From NCBI GenBank assembly GCA_963723205.1, contig CAVRQC010000038.1, positions 558,001-622,000 on the forward strand: a DNA stretch of 64,000 nucleotides. The letters run 5' to 3'. The notes beneath the pieces were generated by a model, which was given only the letters and a program-made list of their open reading frames with translations, was not told the DNA's origin and made no database searches. Origin of the DNA: CAVQBP01 sp963723205 (GTDB taxonomy: Bacteria > Bacteroidota > Ignavibacteria > Ignavibacteriales > Ignavibacteriaceae). Below, one piece after another: positions 43,761-52,778 of the stretch. The position numbers and the translations under genes are program-made. Positions within the stretch are counted from its first letter, which is position 1. Every line of letters starts with the position of its first letter.

Positions 43761-44171
43761 ATGACTATAGACGAAATCCAGGATAAAATTATTGAAGAAT
43801 TTTCTTCATTAGAAGATGGATTTGAAAAATACACACATATTGTTGATCTGGGTAAATCTTTAAAACCTATAAAAAAGGAATATAGAACTGAAGAATACTT
43901 AATAAGCGGATGTCAATCAGAAGTATGGTTAAGAGGAGAAATAAGAGATAACAAGATTTATTTTACAGCTGATAGTAACGCATTAATTACCAAAGGAATC
44001 ATTGCACTGCTCCTCCGGGTATTAAATGAACAATCTCCCGCAGATATTATAAATAACGAATTATATTTTATTGACCGAATAGGTTTAAGTTCAAATCTTT
44101 CACCTGCCAGGGGAAATGGTTTATATTCCGTAGTAAATTCTATCAAATCCTTTGCGAAGAAAAACATATAA
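43761..44171 (+). CDS. sufE: SufE-family sulfur acceptor protein
   Basis: 136 residues from the preferred ATG 43761 (an upstream in-frame start at 43722 would add thirteen residues not typical of the family). The active cysteine is Cys51 in 'LISGCQSEVWLRG', the same position as in well-known SufE. The fold ends in 'SPARGNGLYSVVNSIKSF'. SufE accepts persulfide sulfur from the cysteine desulfurase SufS and stimulates Fe-S cluster assembly. sufS is not in this window. The neighbour sulfurtransferase might supply it instead; this is a guess. Convergent with the GH26 gene. Confidence 0.93.
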   Translation: MTIDEIQDKIIEEFSSLEDGFEKYTHIVDLGKSLKPIKKEYRTEEYLISGCQSEVWLRGEIRDNKIYFTADSNALITKGIIALLLRVLNEQSPADIINNELYFIDRIGLSSNLSPARGNGLYSVVNSIKSFAKKNI

Positions 44172-44192
44172 TTTAAAAAAGTTCCAATTATT

Positions 44193-45731
44193 TTACTTTC
44201 CGGTAATAACTTTTTTAAAGATCATGGTTATTTTTCTTTTTCCGCGGAATGAATCGGATGTCTGCTCAATAGATAAGATTCTCCCGTTATCCGGCAATGT
44301 CCATTGTTCCTGAGAGTTCATTTCTATAGTTCTGTCTCCAAATTTAAATGACGCATTCGAGACAATGGTTAATGTATCTGATTTATTATTCCAATCAGCC
44401 TTAATTGTCACCGGAGAATTAAAAATTTGCGACTTAGTTTCTGTTCCATCAAGAATAAGGTGATCAACTGTAATTCTGTTGTTGGTATACTCTTCAACAA
44501 ATGTTTTTTTAATTGTCAGACTATCACCATTTTGATTAATATTCAGCATTAAGGGAAGATTGCCTGTACCCATATTATCCAGAATACTCTTATTTTCATT
44601 GAAATACCAGGTACCGGAAAAATCCGGTTTCAAAGAAACATTCAAAGGCGACAGTCCGCACGCTAATCTGTAAGGAGTTACAATTTTTCGATAAACAGAA
44701 TCATCAAGCCATAAAATACGTGAATCATCAGCCAGTTTATCATACTGATTTTCAAGGGTGTTTCGTACCATACCGGCCCAGATAACATAATATGCCCATA
44801 ATGGCTGACTTTTTAATATAGCGGTTGTCGGCGGATTACCAACTTCAGCAAGAGCAATTACTTTACTTTTTGATAAATTTACCAGGCTGTTATAATAAGA
44901 CTGATTAAAATCACTTCCGTAAACATCTAACGAAAGTATATCTAAATATTTATTACCCGGATAGTAATATGAAAATTCCCTTTCAGGTTTTGCCGGTCTG
45001 TCAACGCTCCATACCCAGATTAAATTATTAAGTTTATGATAATTTACAAACCTGTCGTATAGTTGACGATACAAGGCAGCAGTTCCCATTTTACCTCTGC
45101 GACCGCCCCACCAGAACCAATCCCCGTTCATTTCATGGTAAGGACGCCAAAGAACTGGAACATGTGCATCCTGAAGTTTCTTTAAGTAACGGGCAATTGT
45201 ATCTACCTGAGCACACCAATGCTTATAAATTTTAGTTCCCGGAGTAAGTAAATCCTTATATTGCTGATCTAATAATTGACCCTGCACACTTGCCAATGAA
45301 TCGGGAGGTGCTTTACCCGGTACCTGCTGAAAAACAACAGGTTCATTGGCAGTAGGCGGAACAGCGTGCCACATTATTGTAACTATAGCACCAGCTTTGT
45401 GCTGCCTAATAGCCTCATTAACAATATCATTTCTTGCCAGGTATGAATCTTTATCTCCGGCTTTGGCAAATCCGAAATCTGTGCTGAAAACTGCAGGAGT
45501 TTTACCAATATACTCAGCAGCAAATTCCGTATTTCTGTCGTTTGTATTTGGATAATTATGCTGACCGCTCAAAATATATTCACCAGAGATACTATTTAAG
45601 AATTCAAGCAGAGCTTTTGCCTCCGGGGTAGCATTAGGATTGGAACATTTGACTCCCCCTGCATTAACAAATATTGTCAGATTCAAAAACAAAAAAAGTG
45701 AGAGGTATAAAGTAAAATGATTGAATTTCAT
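44193..45731 (-). CDS. secreted GH26-family glycoside hydrolase (beta-mannanase-like)
   Basis: 512 residues. The signal peptide is about 1-24. The GH26 barrel covers about 30-360: 'LSGQHNYPN', the acid/base Glu200 in 'WRPYHEMNGDWFWWGG' and the nucleophile Glu296 in 'VIALAEVGNPP', with 'LIWVWSVD' and 'YLDILSLDVYGSDF' between. The last ~140 residues form a beta-rich domain ('FSGTWYFNENKS', 'EMNSQEQWTL') of the lipocalin-like or carbohydrate-binding kind. GH26 enzymes cut beta-1,4-mannans and related glycans outside the cell. There is no type IX tail. It could work with the CE2-like esterase at 17834, although the genes are not linked. Confidence 0.92.
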   Translation of the reverse strand: MKFNHFTLYLSLFLFLNLTIFVNAGGVKCSNPNATPEAKALLEFLNSISGEYILSGQHNYPNTNDRNTEFAAEYIGKTPAVFSTDFGFAKAGDKDSYLARNDIVNEAIRQHKAGAIVTIMWHAVPPTANEPVVFQQVPGKAPPDSLASVQGQLLDQQYKDLLTPGTKIYKHWCAQVDTIARYLKKLQDAHVPVLWRPYHEMNGDWFWWGGRRGKMGTAALYRQLYDRFVNYHKLNNLIWVWSVDRPAKPEREFSYYYPGNKYLDILSLDVYGSDFNQSYYNSLVNLSKSKVIALAEVGNPPTTAILKSQPLWAYYVIWAGMVRNTLENQYDKLADDSRILWLDDSVYRKIVTPYRLACGLSPLNVSLKPDFSGTWYFNENKSILDNMGTGNLPLMLNINQNGDSLTIKKTFVEEYTNNRITVDHLILDGTETKSQIFNSPVTIKADWNNKSDTLTIVSNASFKFGDRTIEMNSQEQWTLPDNGRILSIEQTSDSFRGKRKITMIFKKVITGK

Positions 45732-46109
45732 AATAAATTCTCCATATAATCAAAATCAGTATTTAGCTGATAGATTTCTGTTATCATTTTTAAAGTATTT
45801 CCATATTTTATAAATGGAAATTAGTTCATGCATAGTTATATAAGGTATGTCAGTATCAAGAGTACAATCAGTTTTTCTTAAAAGGAAAGATAATGATTAA
45901 TATTATTTTTTCTTATCCCCAACTGAAAATTAGTTTTATTTAATAAGAGCTACCGGCCGCCTGTTTATCTTTGTCAGAAAAAATGAAGGAATTTTAAAAT
46001 CTATCTTATAAAAACTCTATTCAGTCTTAAAGTAATTCTAGTTTAGAATTATCAAATTAATATTTCTTCAAAACTCCTTCATATTCCGAAAAAGAAGAAC
46101 TCCAAATTC
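45732..46109. other. 378-bp gap without a supported gene
   Basis: AT-rich spacer between two minus-strand genes. It contains a short hairpin near 46032-46048 (AATTCTA/TAGAATT) without a T-tract, and no reading frame that looks real. The promoter of the GH26 gene should lie at its left end. Confidence 0.6.
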
Positions 46110-46694
46110 TTAGTCTGCAGTTGAGATATTGAAAGGGACTTTCAGCTTTTCCCATCGCATGTAGGCTGTACATGAAGTACCTGCAAGGTTATAAAAACCA
46201 TAAGAAAGCCATTCCTGGAAAGGAGCTTCAACAGGAGTAACATTTATCCGGAGAGCATCATCCTTCTGATCATAATCGAAGCTGCCCCAAAGCTTTGTAT
46301 TCTTATTAAATATTACTACCCATTCTTTTGGAGAAGGAATAAACTGCATACTGTACTTTCCTGCCGGTAATTTATTACCGTTAACCATAACATCTTTACT
46401 AAATTCAATTGTAGTACATTCATTTGCACCACCGCGCCATGGAAAAGGTTTATTGTGTGATTCATTATCACCCTTTGCTAGTCCGTACGGAACCAATCCA
46501 CCCCATATTTTTCTTCCTTTTACTCCAGGTCTGCTGTATGAAATATTTATGTCTGTATCAACGCCAATTCTTTGAAATACGCCGGCTTTAAGACTTGCAC
46601 GCGGTTTTTTATTCTGCTGCCCCTGAGCAGTTGTAACAAATAAAAAGAACATCAACAAAGAAATCGCACTTACAAAAATTTTTGTTTGTTTCAT
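46110..46694 (-). CDS. exported DUF2911 protein
   Basis: 194 residues with a signal peptide (about 1-25, ending 'TTAQGQ'). The conserved DUF2911 blocks are visible: 'ISYSRPGVKGRKIWGGLVPYG', 'WRGGANECTTIEFSKDV', 'LPAGKYSMQFIP' and 'WVVIFNKNTKLWGSFDYD' in parts. The family is common in Bacteroidota and relatives and has no known function; the predicted fold is beta-rich. It lies downstream of a cytochrome c gene and might be in the same transcript (147-bp gap). Confidence 0.9.
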   Translation of the reverse strand: MKQTKIFVSAISLLMFFLFVTTAQGQQNKKPRASLKAGVFQRIGVDTDINISYSRPGVKGRKIWGGLVPYGLAKGDNESHNKPFPWRGGANECTTIEFSKDVMVNGNKLPAGKYSMQFIPSPKEWVVIFNKNTKLWGSFDYDQKDDALRINVTPVEAPFQEWLSYGFYNLAGTSCTAYMRWEKLKVPFNISTAD

Positions 46695-46841
46695 GGGCTC
46701 CTCACTTAGTTATATTAATTTGAGATATACAGGATATCATGATTTTAGGATAAAAATATTGTAAAAAAATGTAGTTATAAATGTGATGGGAACGACATCC
46801 CCAAACATGCACTTGAACTTGCTCTTATACTTGAACTTAAA

Positions 46842-47771
46842 TTACCTATTCATCCTACTTCTCATCATCCATGCACGGGCAGCAGCCATATCGATTCTCA
46901 TTCCGATAGATTCTTCACCAACTAATCCGCGTCTCATCATACCTCCCATCATACCATTCATACCTCCCATCATGCCGCCCCGGTTTCCGTTTGCAAGATT
47001 TTCTTTAGGAATTGAGTTAATATAATAGACAACATCCCATATTTCTTCCGGTTTAATAATTCCATAATAAGAGATCATAGGAGTGCCTTCAATTCCATTG
47101 CTGATAATTTTATAGATCCATTCGGGAGAATTTCCTCTTTTTAATGGAATTACCGTTAAGTTGGCCGGAAGGATAGGTTTTCCTTTATAATTGACCAGTT
47201 TTTGTGAACTCGGACCATCGCCTTTCAAATCTTTACCATGGCAGCTGACACAATTTACATCAAATAATTTCTTTCCTCTGTTGACAAGAGATGCTGTTAA
47301 TTCCGGTTTGGGGGGAATATTAATCGGTTTACCGGTTATATGTCCCCTAGGTGCAAATGACAAAATATATCCGGCTACTTGATTCATCTGTTTTTCATCC
47401 AGTTGCAATTGAGGAATCATGGCAGTTGTTCTTACACCTAATTTTAATGTACTTACAATATCCTCTTTGGTAGGGAGTGTCCCATATGGCGTTGATTTAA
47501 ACTCGTACATACCTGAAGTAAAATCCGTTGGTTTTGTTTTCATTTCATCAGCCGAAGGTCCGTCACCTTTCCCATTAATTCCGTGACATGTAGCGCAATA
47601 ATCATCATATATTTTTTTTCTCGCGGACAAGCTACCTGATGGAGAATCGCTCAAGATTAAACTCATTCGTTTAATGGTATTAATTGAAGATTTACTTCCG
47701 TTAAACGAGGTAAATATCAATAAAATTATTATTGCAGTAAAAGAAGAAATAATAATCTTATATCTATGCAT
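46842..47771 (-). CDS. diheme c-type cytochrome with methionine-rich tail
   Basis: 309 residues. A signal sequence or anchor (about 4-22) precedes two cytochrome c domains with heme sites 'CATCHGINGKGDGPS' and 'CVSCHGKDLKGDGPS', each with downstream Met candidates for the sixth ligand. The last ~45 residues are rich in Met, Gly and Arg ('RGGMMGGMNGMMGGMMRRG'), a composition seen in copper-binding or flexible tails. It should carry electrons in the periplasm. It lies 122 bases after a DUF3147 gene in a minus-strand group with another cytochrome c. Confidence 0.92.
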   Translation of the reverse strand: MHRYKIIISSFTAIIILLIFTSFNGSKSSINTIKRMSLILSDSPSGSLSARKKIYDDYCATCHGINGKGDGPSADEMKTKPTDFTSGMYEFKSTPYGTLPTKEDIVSTLKLGVRTTAMIPQLQLDEKQMNQVAGYILSFAPRGHITGKPINIPPKPELTASLVNRGKKLFDVNCVSCHGKDLKGDGPSSQKLVNYKGKPILPANLTVIPLKRGNSPEWIYKIISNGIEGTPMISYYGIIKPEEIWDVVYYINSIPKENLANGNRGGMMGGMNGMMGGMMRRGLVGEESIGMRIDMAAARAWMMRSRMNR

Positions 47772-47893
47772 TACTTTTTCCCTAACAATATTTCTAGATT
47801 AAAATTGAAATTATTTAAATTTATGTATTTTAATCCCGGTATGTTTTGCGCTATGTGACAAGCTTACAGAGAAGTGAATCCAATCATTATGCA

Positions 47894-48244
47894 CTATATT
47901 TTTATTCCGAATCTATCAAGAATAAAAATCATTATATAATAGAAAAATATCATTGTAATTATTGATATGAACAGTGCTGCAAAGAAATTTAGTCCAGCTT
48001 TCAAAAATTGAGGTAATATCAGAAATAATGTTAATGAAGGAATTACCAGCCAAAAGATACTATAAGATAAACTAATTATTCTAGCAGTACTTTTGGTATC
48101 AACATAAAGCCATATGAATGCGAGTACTGAGACAATAGGAACCGAAGCCAATACACCGCCCCAGAACGAGCTTCTTTTAGAAATTTCCGAAATTAAAGTA
48201 ATTAAAACTGCAGATACCAGTATCTTAATTATATAATAGACCAT
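47894..48244 (-). CDS. DUF3147 membrane protein
   Basis: 116 residues with four helices: 'MVYYIIKILVSAVLITLISE', 'GGVLASVPIVSVLAFIWLYVD', 'SIFWLVIPSLTLFLILPQF', 'FFAALFISIITMIFFYYIMIF' in parts. The arrangement 'SEISKRSSFWGGVLASVPIVS' is typical of DUF3147. Function is unknown. It starts twelve bases after the upstream cytochrome c gene and is clearly co-transcribed with it. Confidence 0.85.
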   Translation of the reverse strand: MVYYIIKILVSAVLITLISEISKRSSFWGGVLASVPIVSVLAFIWLYVDTKSTARIISLSYSIFWLVIPSLTLFLILPQFLKAGLNFFAALFISIITMIFFYYIMIFILDRFGIKI

Positions 48245-48256
48245 ACTGTATAGATA

Positions 48257-48703
48257 TTATTTCAGTTTATTTTGCTTAACACTATCTTCACCCAACTTCC
48301 TGACATAATTTACCAATTGCCATCTCTGCTCTTCAGATAAATCTTTTTTATAAGAAGCCATTGCACCTTTTCCGTTTGTGATTTTCCAGAATAATGCACC
48401 ATCACTTTCTTTCTGCACCTTTGACGAGGTTAAATTTGCCGGTTTTGTATCGAGCATATCTGCCGTTGGACCATCCCCTTTCCCTGAGGTTCCATGACAG
48501 GTTGTACAATTTTGTACAAATAATTTTTCTCCTTTGTCTGTTGCTTTAATTATTCCTGCCAAAGGATTATTTAACTTATTTGCAGAAGCCGGAGCTACCC
48601 AAGCGGATAATGAATCGGTTTTATTCTGATTTCCTGCTTCAGTTTTATTCTGCGCAAAAGTAACGGAAGAGCATATTAACAAAACTGTAAATAATATTTT
48701 CAT
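48257..48703 (-). CDS. exported monoheme cytochrome c
   Basis: 148 residues. Signal peptide about 1-17 ('VTFAQN'). One heme site, 'CTTCHGTSGKGDGPTAD', with a candidate Met ligand in 'GKGAMASYKKDL' and the C-terminal helix 'QRWQLVNYVRKLG' typical of class I cytochromes. The KGDGP motif after the heme site is shared with both domains of the cytochrome at 46842, so these are close paralogs. First gene of a minus-strand group (cytochrome c, DUF3147, diheme cytochrome c), divergent from the DUF4396 gene. Confidence 0.92.
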   Translation of the reverse strand: MKILFTVLLICSSVTFAQNKTEAGNQNKTDSLSAWVAPASANKLNNPLAGIIKATDKGEKLFVQNCTTCHGTSGKGDGPTADMLDTKPANLTSSKVQKESDGALFWKITNGKGAMASYKKDLSEEQRWQLVNYVRKLGEDSVKQNKLK

Positions 48704-48958
48704 ATAAATGTTATATAATTTTTGATATATGCAGATTAATATTTAATTCCCAAAATCGTAATAATTTTCAATATATATGATGAATTATTCCGTTAAATAT
48801 AAACTTTCCCTGATTTATTAATTATATCATATCAAAATAAATTTATGAATTGTGATACAGTTTATATATACATCTACTAAAAAAATGATTAGAATCAATG
48901 TTAATACTTACAACTATAGTTAACTTTATTCAAATATAAGAATTAATAAGAGAGGAAA

Positions 48959-49656
48959 ATGGATTTATCAATACTTAACTTCTTAATGAATCCCTATTTT
49001 GTAATTGCCTGGTACGGGATTGGATTATTCGCTGCCGGCTGGACTTTGCATGATGAGATATTTGTAAATAAAAATGTAAACCTTGCATTAAAACCCGGAT
49101 GGATAGTTATAATAACTTTTTTCTCAGTACTTGGCTTCTGGCTGTATATTAAAAGCTGCCGTCCGCCGAAAATTGAAAATTTTTCAGGAGAAGAGGCAAA
49201 AAAGATTCATCATAAATTTGTTGATGTAAGCTGGAAAAAGTAATTGGTTCAGTAATTCACTGCGTAGGTGGTGACGGGGTTGGAATAATGACTGCAATGG
49301 TGATATCCAGAATTATCGGATTCACATTCTGGACAGAGTTTTGGTTTGAATACGCTGTAGGGTTTGCATTCGGATGGTTTATTTTTCAATATATCGCAAT
49401 GAGGAAAATGGGGAATTCGCCTTCAATGTCTTTATTAAAGGGAGGAAGAGCAGAATTTTTTTCAATGATAACAGTAATGCTTGGTATGGGACTGGTAATG
49501 AAATTTGTCACCCCAAATGTTGTAGGTTACCCTCCCAAACCGGATTCGGCTACATTCTGGGGTTTCGGTTCTCTTGGATTAATTGTTGGTACAATAGTTA
49601 CATATCCAATGAACTGGTGGCTTGTCAAAATCGGGTGGAAACACGGAATGTCTTAA
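48959..49656 (+). pseudogene. DUF4396-like membrane protein gene, split by a single frameshift
   Basis: The first frame (48959-49243) encodes two helices and ends 'KFVDVSWKK'. The second frame reads on without a gap from about 49237 as 'VIGSVIHCVGGDGVGIMTAMVIS' (shown in parts) to 49656, with three or four more helices ('FWFEYAVGFAFGWFIFQYIAM', 'MNWWLVKIGWKHGMS'). The switch is at the run of five As at 49235-49239; one more A would give a single protein of about 232 residues. The 'FEYAVGFAFGWFIFQ' region and the C-terminal 'PMNWWLVKIGWKHGM' resemble DUF4396. It is either disrupted or carries a homopolymer error. GAGAGG precedes the start. Confidence 0.8.
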
Positions 49657-49844
49657 TAAATTTACTATTTTAAATATACAATAGCTTTTACATCACCTGT
49701 TTTAATGCATATTATTTCAAATTTTATATTCTTTTCGAATTTAACTTTTGGATAAGCGGTTTGAAGTTAACGATATTAAAAATTAAATTTAAAATCATAA
49801 TCTCCACTTTACTATAATTTTGAACAAATATATTTAATTGCCGA

Positions 49845-51797
49845 ATGAGTATCTCAGCTATCAGGATGCTGGCAGCCATAATGTTTACAGATATGGTTGG
49901 TTATACAGCTTTAATGCAAAAAGATGAAAAAAGAGCCAAATCTCTGAGGGACCGGCATAGAAGCGTATTAGACGAAATAATTACTAAACACCAGGGCAGA
50001 ATTTTACAATATTATGGAGATGGTACTTTAATAATATTCGGGAGCGCCATAGAATCTGTTTTATGTGCAGTTGAAATACAAAGAGAACTCCAAAAAGAAC
50101 CTGTAATACCATTAAGAATTGGAATACATTCAGGGGATATAGTATATGATGATGAAGGAGTTTATGGTAATGGGGTAAATATTGCATCCAGGATTGAAGC
50201 ACTTTCAATATCCGGTGCCGTTTTAATTTCCGATAAATTATACAGCGAAATAAAAAACCACCCTTCCTTACTGGCAGAATCATTAGGAAATTATCAATTA
50301 AAAAATGTTATAGAAACAATTGAAATTTTTGCGTTGACTAATCCCGGATTAAAAATTCCTTCGCAACTTCAACTAAAAATAAAGGAAGGCTATAAAGGAA
50401 AAAACAGTATTGCTGTCCTTCCGTTTATTAACATGAGTACAGACCCGGAAAACGAATATTTCAGTGATGGAATTACAGAAGAAATACTTAATGCTTTAAC
50501 TAAGGTTGAAGGATTAAAAGTTACATCCAGAACATCATCCTTTGCATTTAAAGGAAAGAATGAAGATATAAGAGAAATAGGTAACAAGCTGAATGTAAAT
50601 TCTGTTTTGGAAGGAAGTGTGAGAAAGTTTGGTAATAAAGTCAGAATTACAGCACAATTAATAAATACAAAGGATGGCTACCATCTTTGGTCGGAGGTTT
50701 ACAACAGAAACCTTGAAGATATATTTGAAGTTCAGGATGAAATTTCCAGGAAAATTGCTAACAAACTGAGAGAAAGGCTAACCGGAGATTCTGCCGGAGA
50801 AGCCATGGTCAAAACTCCGACAAACAATCTTGTTGCTTATAACGATTACTTAAAAGGTATTTATTATTTTAATAAGTGGACTCCGGAAGATCTTTCCAAA
50901 TCTATCACATTCTTTAAGGAAGTAATTAAGAAGGAAGAGAATTTTGCTCTCCCTTACTCTGGTTTGTCTAACAGTTACCTGGTTCTGGCAGCTACCGGGA
51001 GCATGAAGCCTATGACTGCATATGCAAATGCTAAACGTTATGCGCTGACAGCATTGGAAAAAGACAGTAATATTACTGAATCCCATATTTCTCTCGCACT
51101 TGTAAAATTATTTTATGATTGGGATTGGGAGGGTGCCCTTCAGTCTTTGAAAGCTGCGAGAGAATTAAATCCCGGCGCAGCATATGTTCATTATGCATAT
51201 TCCTTTTATTACAAGGCTTTAGGTAAAATAGATGAGTGTTTGGAAGAAACTATAAGAGCTCACAACCTGGATCCTTTATCACTGATGATAAATAATGCCT
51301 TGGGTGAAAATCTTCTTTTTGCAAACAGATTTGATGATGCAGAAGAACAATTGAAGAAAACTCTGGAATTAGATCCTGAATTCAGGAGTGCCATCTGGAA
51401 TTTAGGATTTGTTTATCTATTTGAAGGCAATTATGAAAAAGCACTGGACCTTTTTAAAGAGGCTCAAAAACAATGCGGCGATGATTTAAAGGGATTCAAA
51501 GGGCAGGTCCCTATTGGTTTTGCGTATGCTTTAATGGGAGATATAAAAGCTGCTGAAGAGTGCATCAATAAAATAAAAGAAAGAGAAGAAGCTGAACCCG
51601 ATATTCCTCTGAACCTCGATTATGCTCTGGTATATAAAGGATTGAAAGATTATGATAAAGTATTTCATTATCTTGAAAAAGCTGCAGAAGAAAGAAACGG
51701 TGGTATTCTTTTCATTGGGAAAAATCCGGGGTGGAAAGATGTTTACTCCGATACCCGTTTTAAGATTCTTATGAAAAGAACCGGTCTTAATCAATAA
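49845..51797 (+). CDS. class III nucleotide cyclase fused to a TolB-like domain and TPR repeats
   Basis: 650 residues. A class III cyclase domain (about 7-170) has both metal-binding aspartates, Asp16 ('FTDMVGYT') and Asp59 ('YYGDGTLIIF'), and the Asn/Arg pair in 'GNGVNIASRIEAL'. The position of the purine-selecting lysine (before the GDG strand) is Gln in 'ILQYYGDG', so substrate choice (ATP or GTP) is uncertain. A TolB-like N-terminal domain follows (about 190-325, 'KNSIAVLPFINMSTDPENEYF' in parts), then TPR repeats to the end. It makes a cyclic nucleotide in the cytoplasm in response to protein contacts. The next gene starts nineteen bases downstream. Confidence 0.93.
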   Translation: MSISAIRMLAAIMFTDMVGYTALMQKDEKRAKSLRDRHRSVLDEIITKHQGRILQYYGDGTLIIFGSAIESVLCAVEIQRELQKEPVIPLRIGIHSGDIVYDDEGVYGNGVNIASRIEALSISGAVLISDKLYSEIKNHPSLLAESLGNYQLKNVIETIEIFALTNPGLKIPSQLQLKIKEGYKGKNSIAVLPFINMSTDPENEYFSDGITEEILNALTKVEGLKVTSRTSSFAFKGKNEDIREIGNKLNVNSVLEGSVRKFGNKVRITAQLINTKDGYHLWSEVYNRNLEDIFEVQDEISRKIANKLRERLTGDSAGEAMVKTPTNNLVAYNDYLKGIYYFNKWTPEDLSKSITFFKEVIKKEENFALPYSGLSNSYLVLAATGSMKPMTAYANAKRYALTALEKDSNITESHISLALVKLFYDWDWEGALQSLKAARELNPGAAYVHYAYSFYYKALGKIDECLEETIRAHNLDPLSLMINNALGENLLFANRFDDAEEQLKKTLELDPEFRSAIWNLGFVYLFEGNYEKALDLFKEAQKQCGDDLKGFKGQVPIGFAYALMGDIKAAEECINKIKEREEAEPDIPLNLDYALVYKGLKDYDKVFHYLEKAAEERNGGILFIGKNPGWKDVYSDTRFKILMKRTGLNQ

Positions 51798-51815
51798 TAA
51801 TTTTTTTAATAGAAA

Positions 51816-52649
51816 TTGAAATTAATTATTTCAAAGATATTCTTAATCCTGCTGCTTACAGGTAATTATATTTTACCGCAGCCGCATTTAAATGATTACA
51901 ATTATAAAAGCCACAAACAATTTAAATTATCTCATCATTTAAAGGAGATTTCTGGTTTGGCTTATACAGAAGACGGAAGAATCTTCACCCATGATGATGA
52001 AAGAGGTATTGTATATCAATTAAATTATAAGAATGGGAAAGTATTAAAAAGATTCGCTGTTGCAAATAAAATCCCTGATCGTGATTTTGAAGGTATTGCT
52101 ATTGCTAAAGATAAATTTTATCTCATAACAAGCTCAGGTGATATTTATATATTTAATGAAACTGGTAACGGAAAAAATTCAAAGAGTAAAATATACAGGA
52201 CAGGATTAACTGTAAGTTATAATATTGAAGGATTGTGTTATGATTCTTTGACTAATTCATTATTAATAGCCTGTAAGAGTTATCCAGGAAAGAAATTAAA
52301 AGGATACCGTGCTGTTTATTCTTTTGATCTTAAAGAGAAAAAAATAAAACCAAAACCCAGGTTTCTATTATCTCTTAAACTTCTTGATAAAAAATACGAG
52401 TTTAAGAATTTTTCCCCCTCTGCTATAGAATACAATTCGAAAACAGGTACATTTTTTATACTTAGTTCTCATGTAAAATCTTTAATTGAAGTTTCTCCTG
52501 AAGGAAAAATATTAAATGGAATATCACTCTCAGGAAAAATCCATACTCAGCCAGAAGGTTTAACTTTTACAAAAGATATGAAAATGATAATATCGGATGA
52601 AGGAAAAGGAGGACGCGGGACTATTACTATTTACAATTTAAAAGATTGA
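51816..52649 (+). CDS. secreted SdiA-regulated/esterase-like beta-propeller protein
   Basis: 277 residues from TTG 51816 (no ATG gives the signal peptide; MKLIISKIFLILLLTGNYILPQ in parts looks real). The mature part resembles the SdiA-regulated domain: 'LKEISGLAYTEDGRIFTHDDERG', 'DFEGIAIAKDKFYLITSSGDIYIF', 'NIEGLCYDSLTNSLLIACK' and 'QPEGLTFTKDMKMIISDEG' in parts. It is a beta-propeller with conserved EGL/EGI motifs. Biochemical role is unknown. It is probably co-transcribed with the cyclase gene, nineteen bases upstream. Confidence 0.8.
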   Translation: MKLIISKIFLILLLTGNYILPQPHLNDYNYKSHKQFKLSHHLKEISGLAYTEDGRIFTHDDERGIVYQLNYKNGKVLKRFAVANKIPDRDFEGIAIAKDKFYLITSSGDIYIFNETGNGKNSKSKIYRTGLTVSYNIEGLCYDSLTNSLLIACKSYPGKKLKGYRAVYSFDLKEKKIKPKPRFLLSLKLLDKKYEFKNFSPSAIEYNSKTGTFFILSSHVKSLIEVSPEGKILNGISLSGKIHTQPEGLTFTKDMKMIISDEGKGGRGTITIYNLKD

Positions 52650-52778
52650 AAAATTAAAATATTAAACCCTGGACTTAATAAGCTTAAGCTGAAAAAATTA
52701 TAAGACCTGTCCGGCAAAGTATTTATGTATAGGCAAATATGTCATAAATTCGAAGCCGGATTGAAAGACATTAATTAT

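Noticed and set aside
46783..47025. Plus-strand 80-codon frame over the end of the diheme cytochrome
   Set aside because: Antisense of the Met/Gly-rich tail, which produces repeated P/I codons; not a gene.
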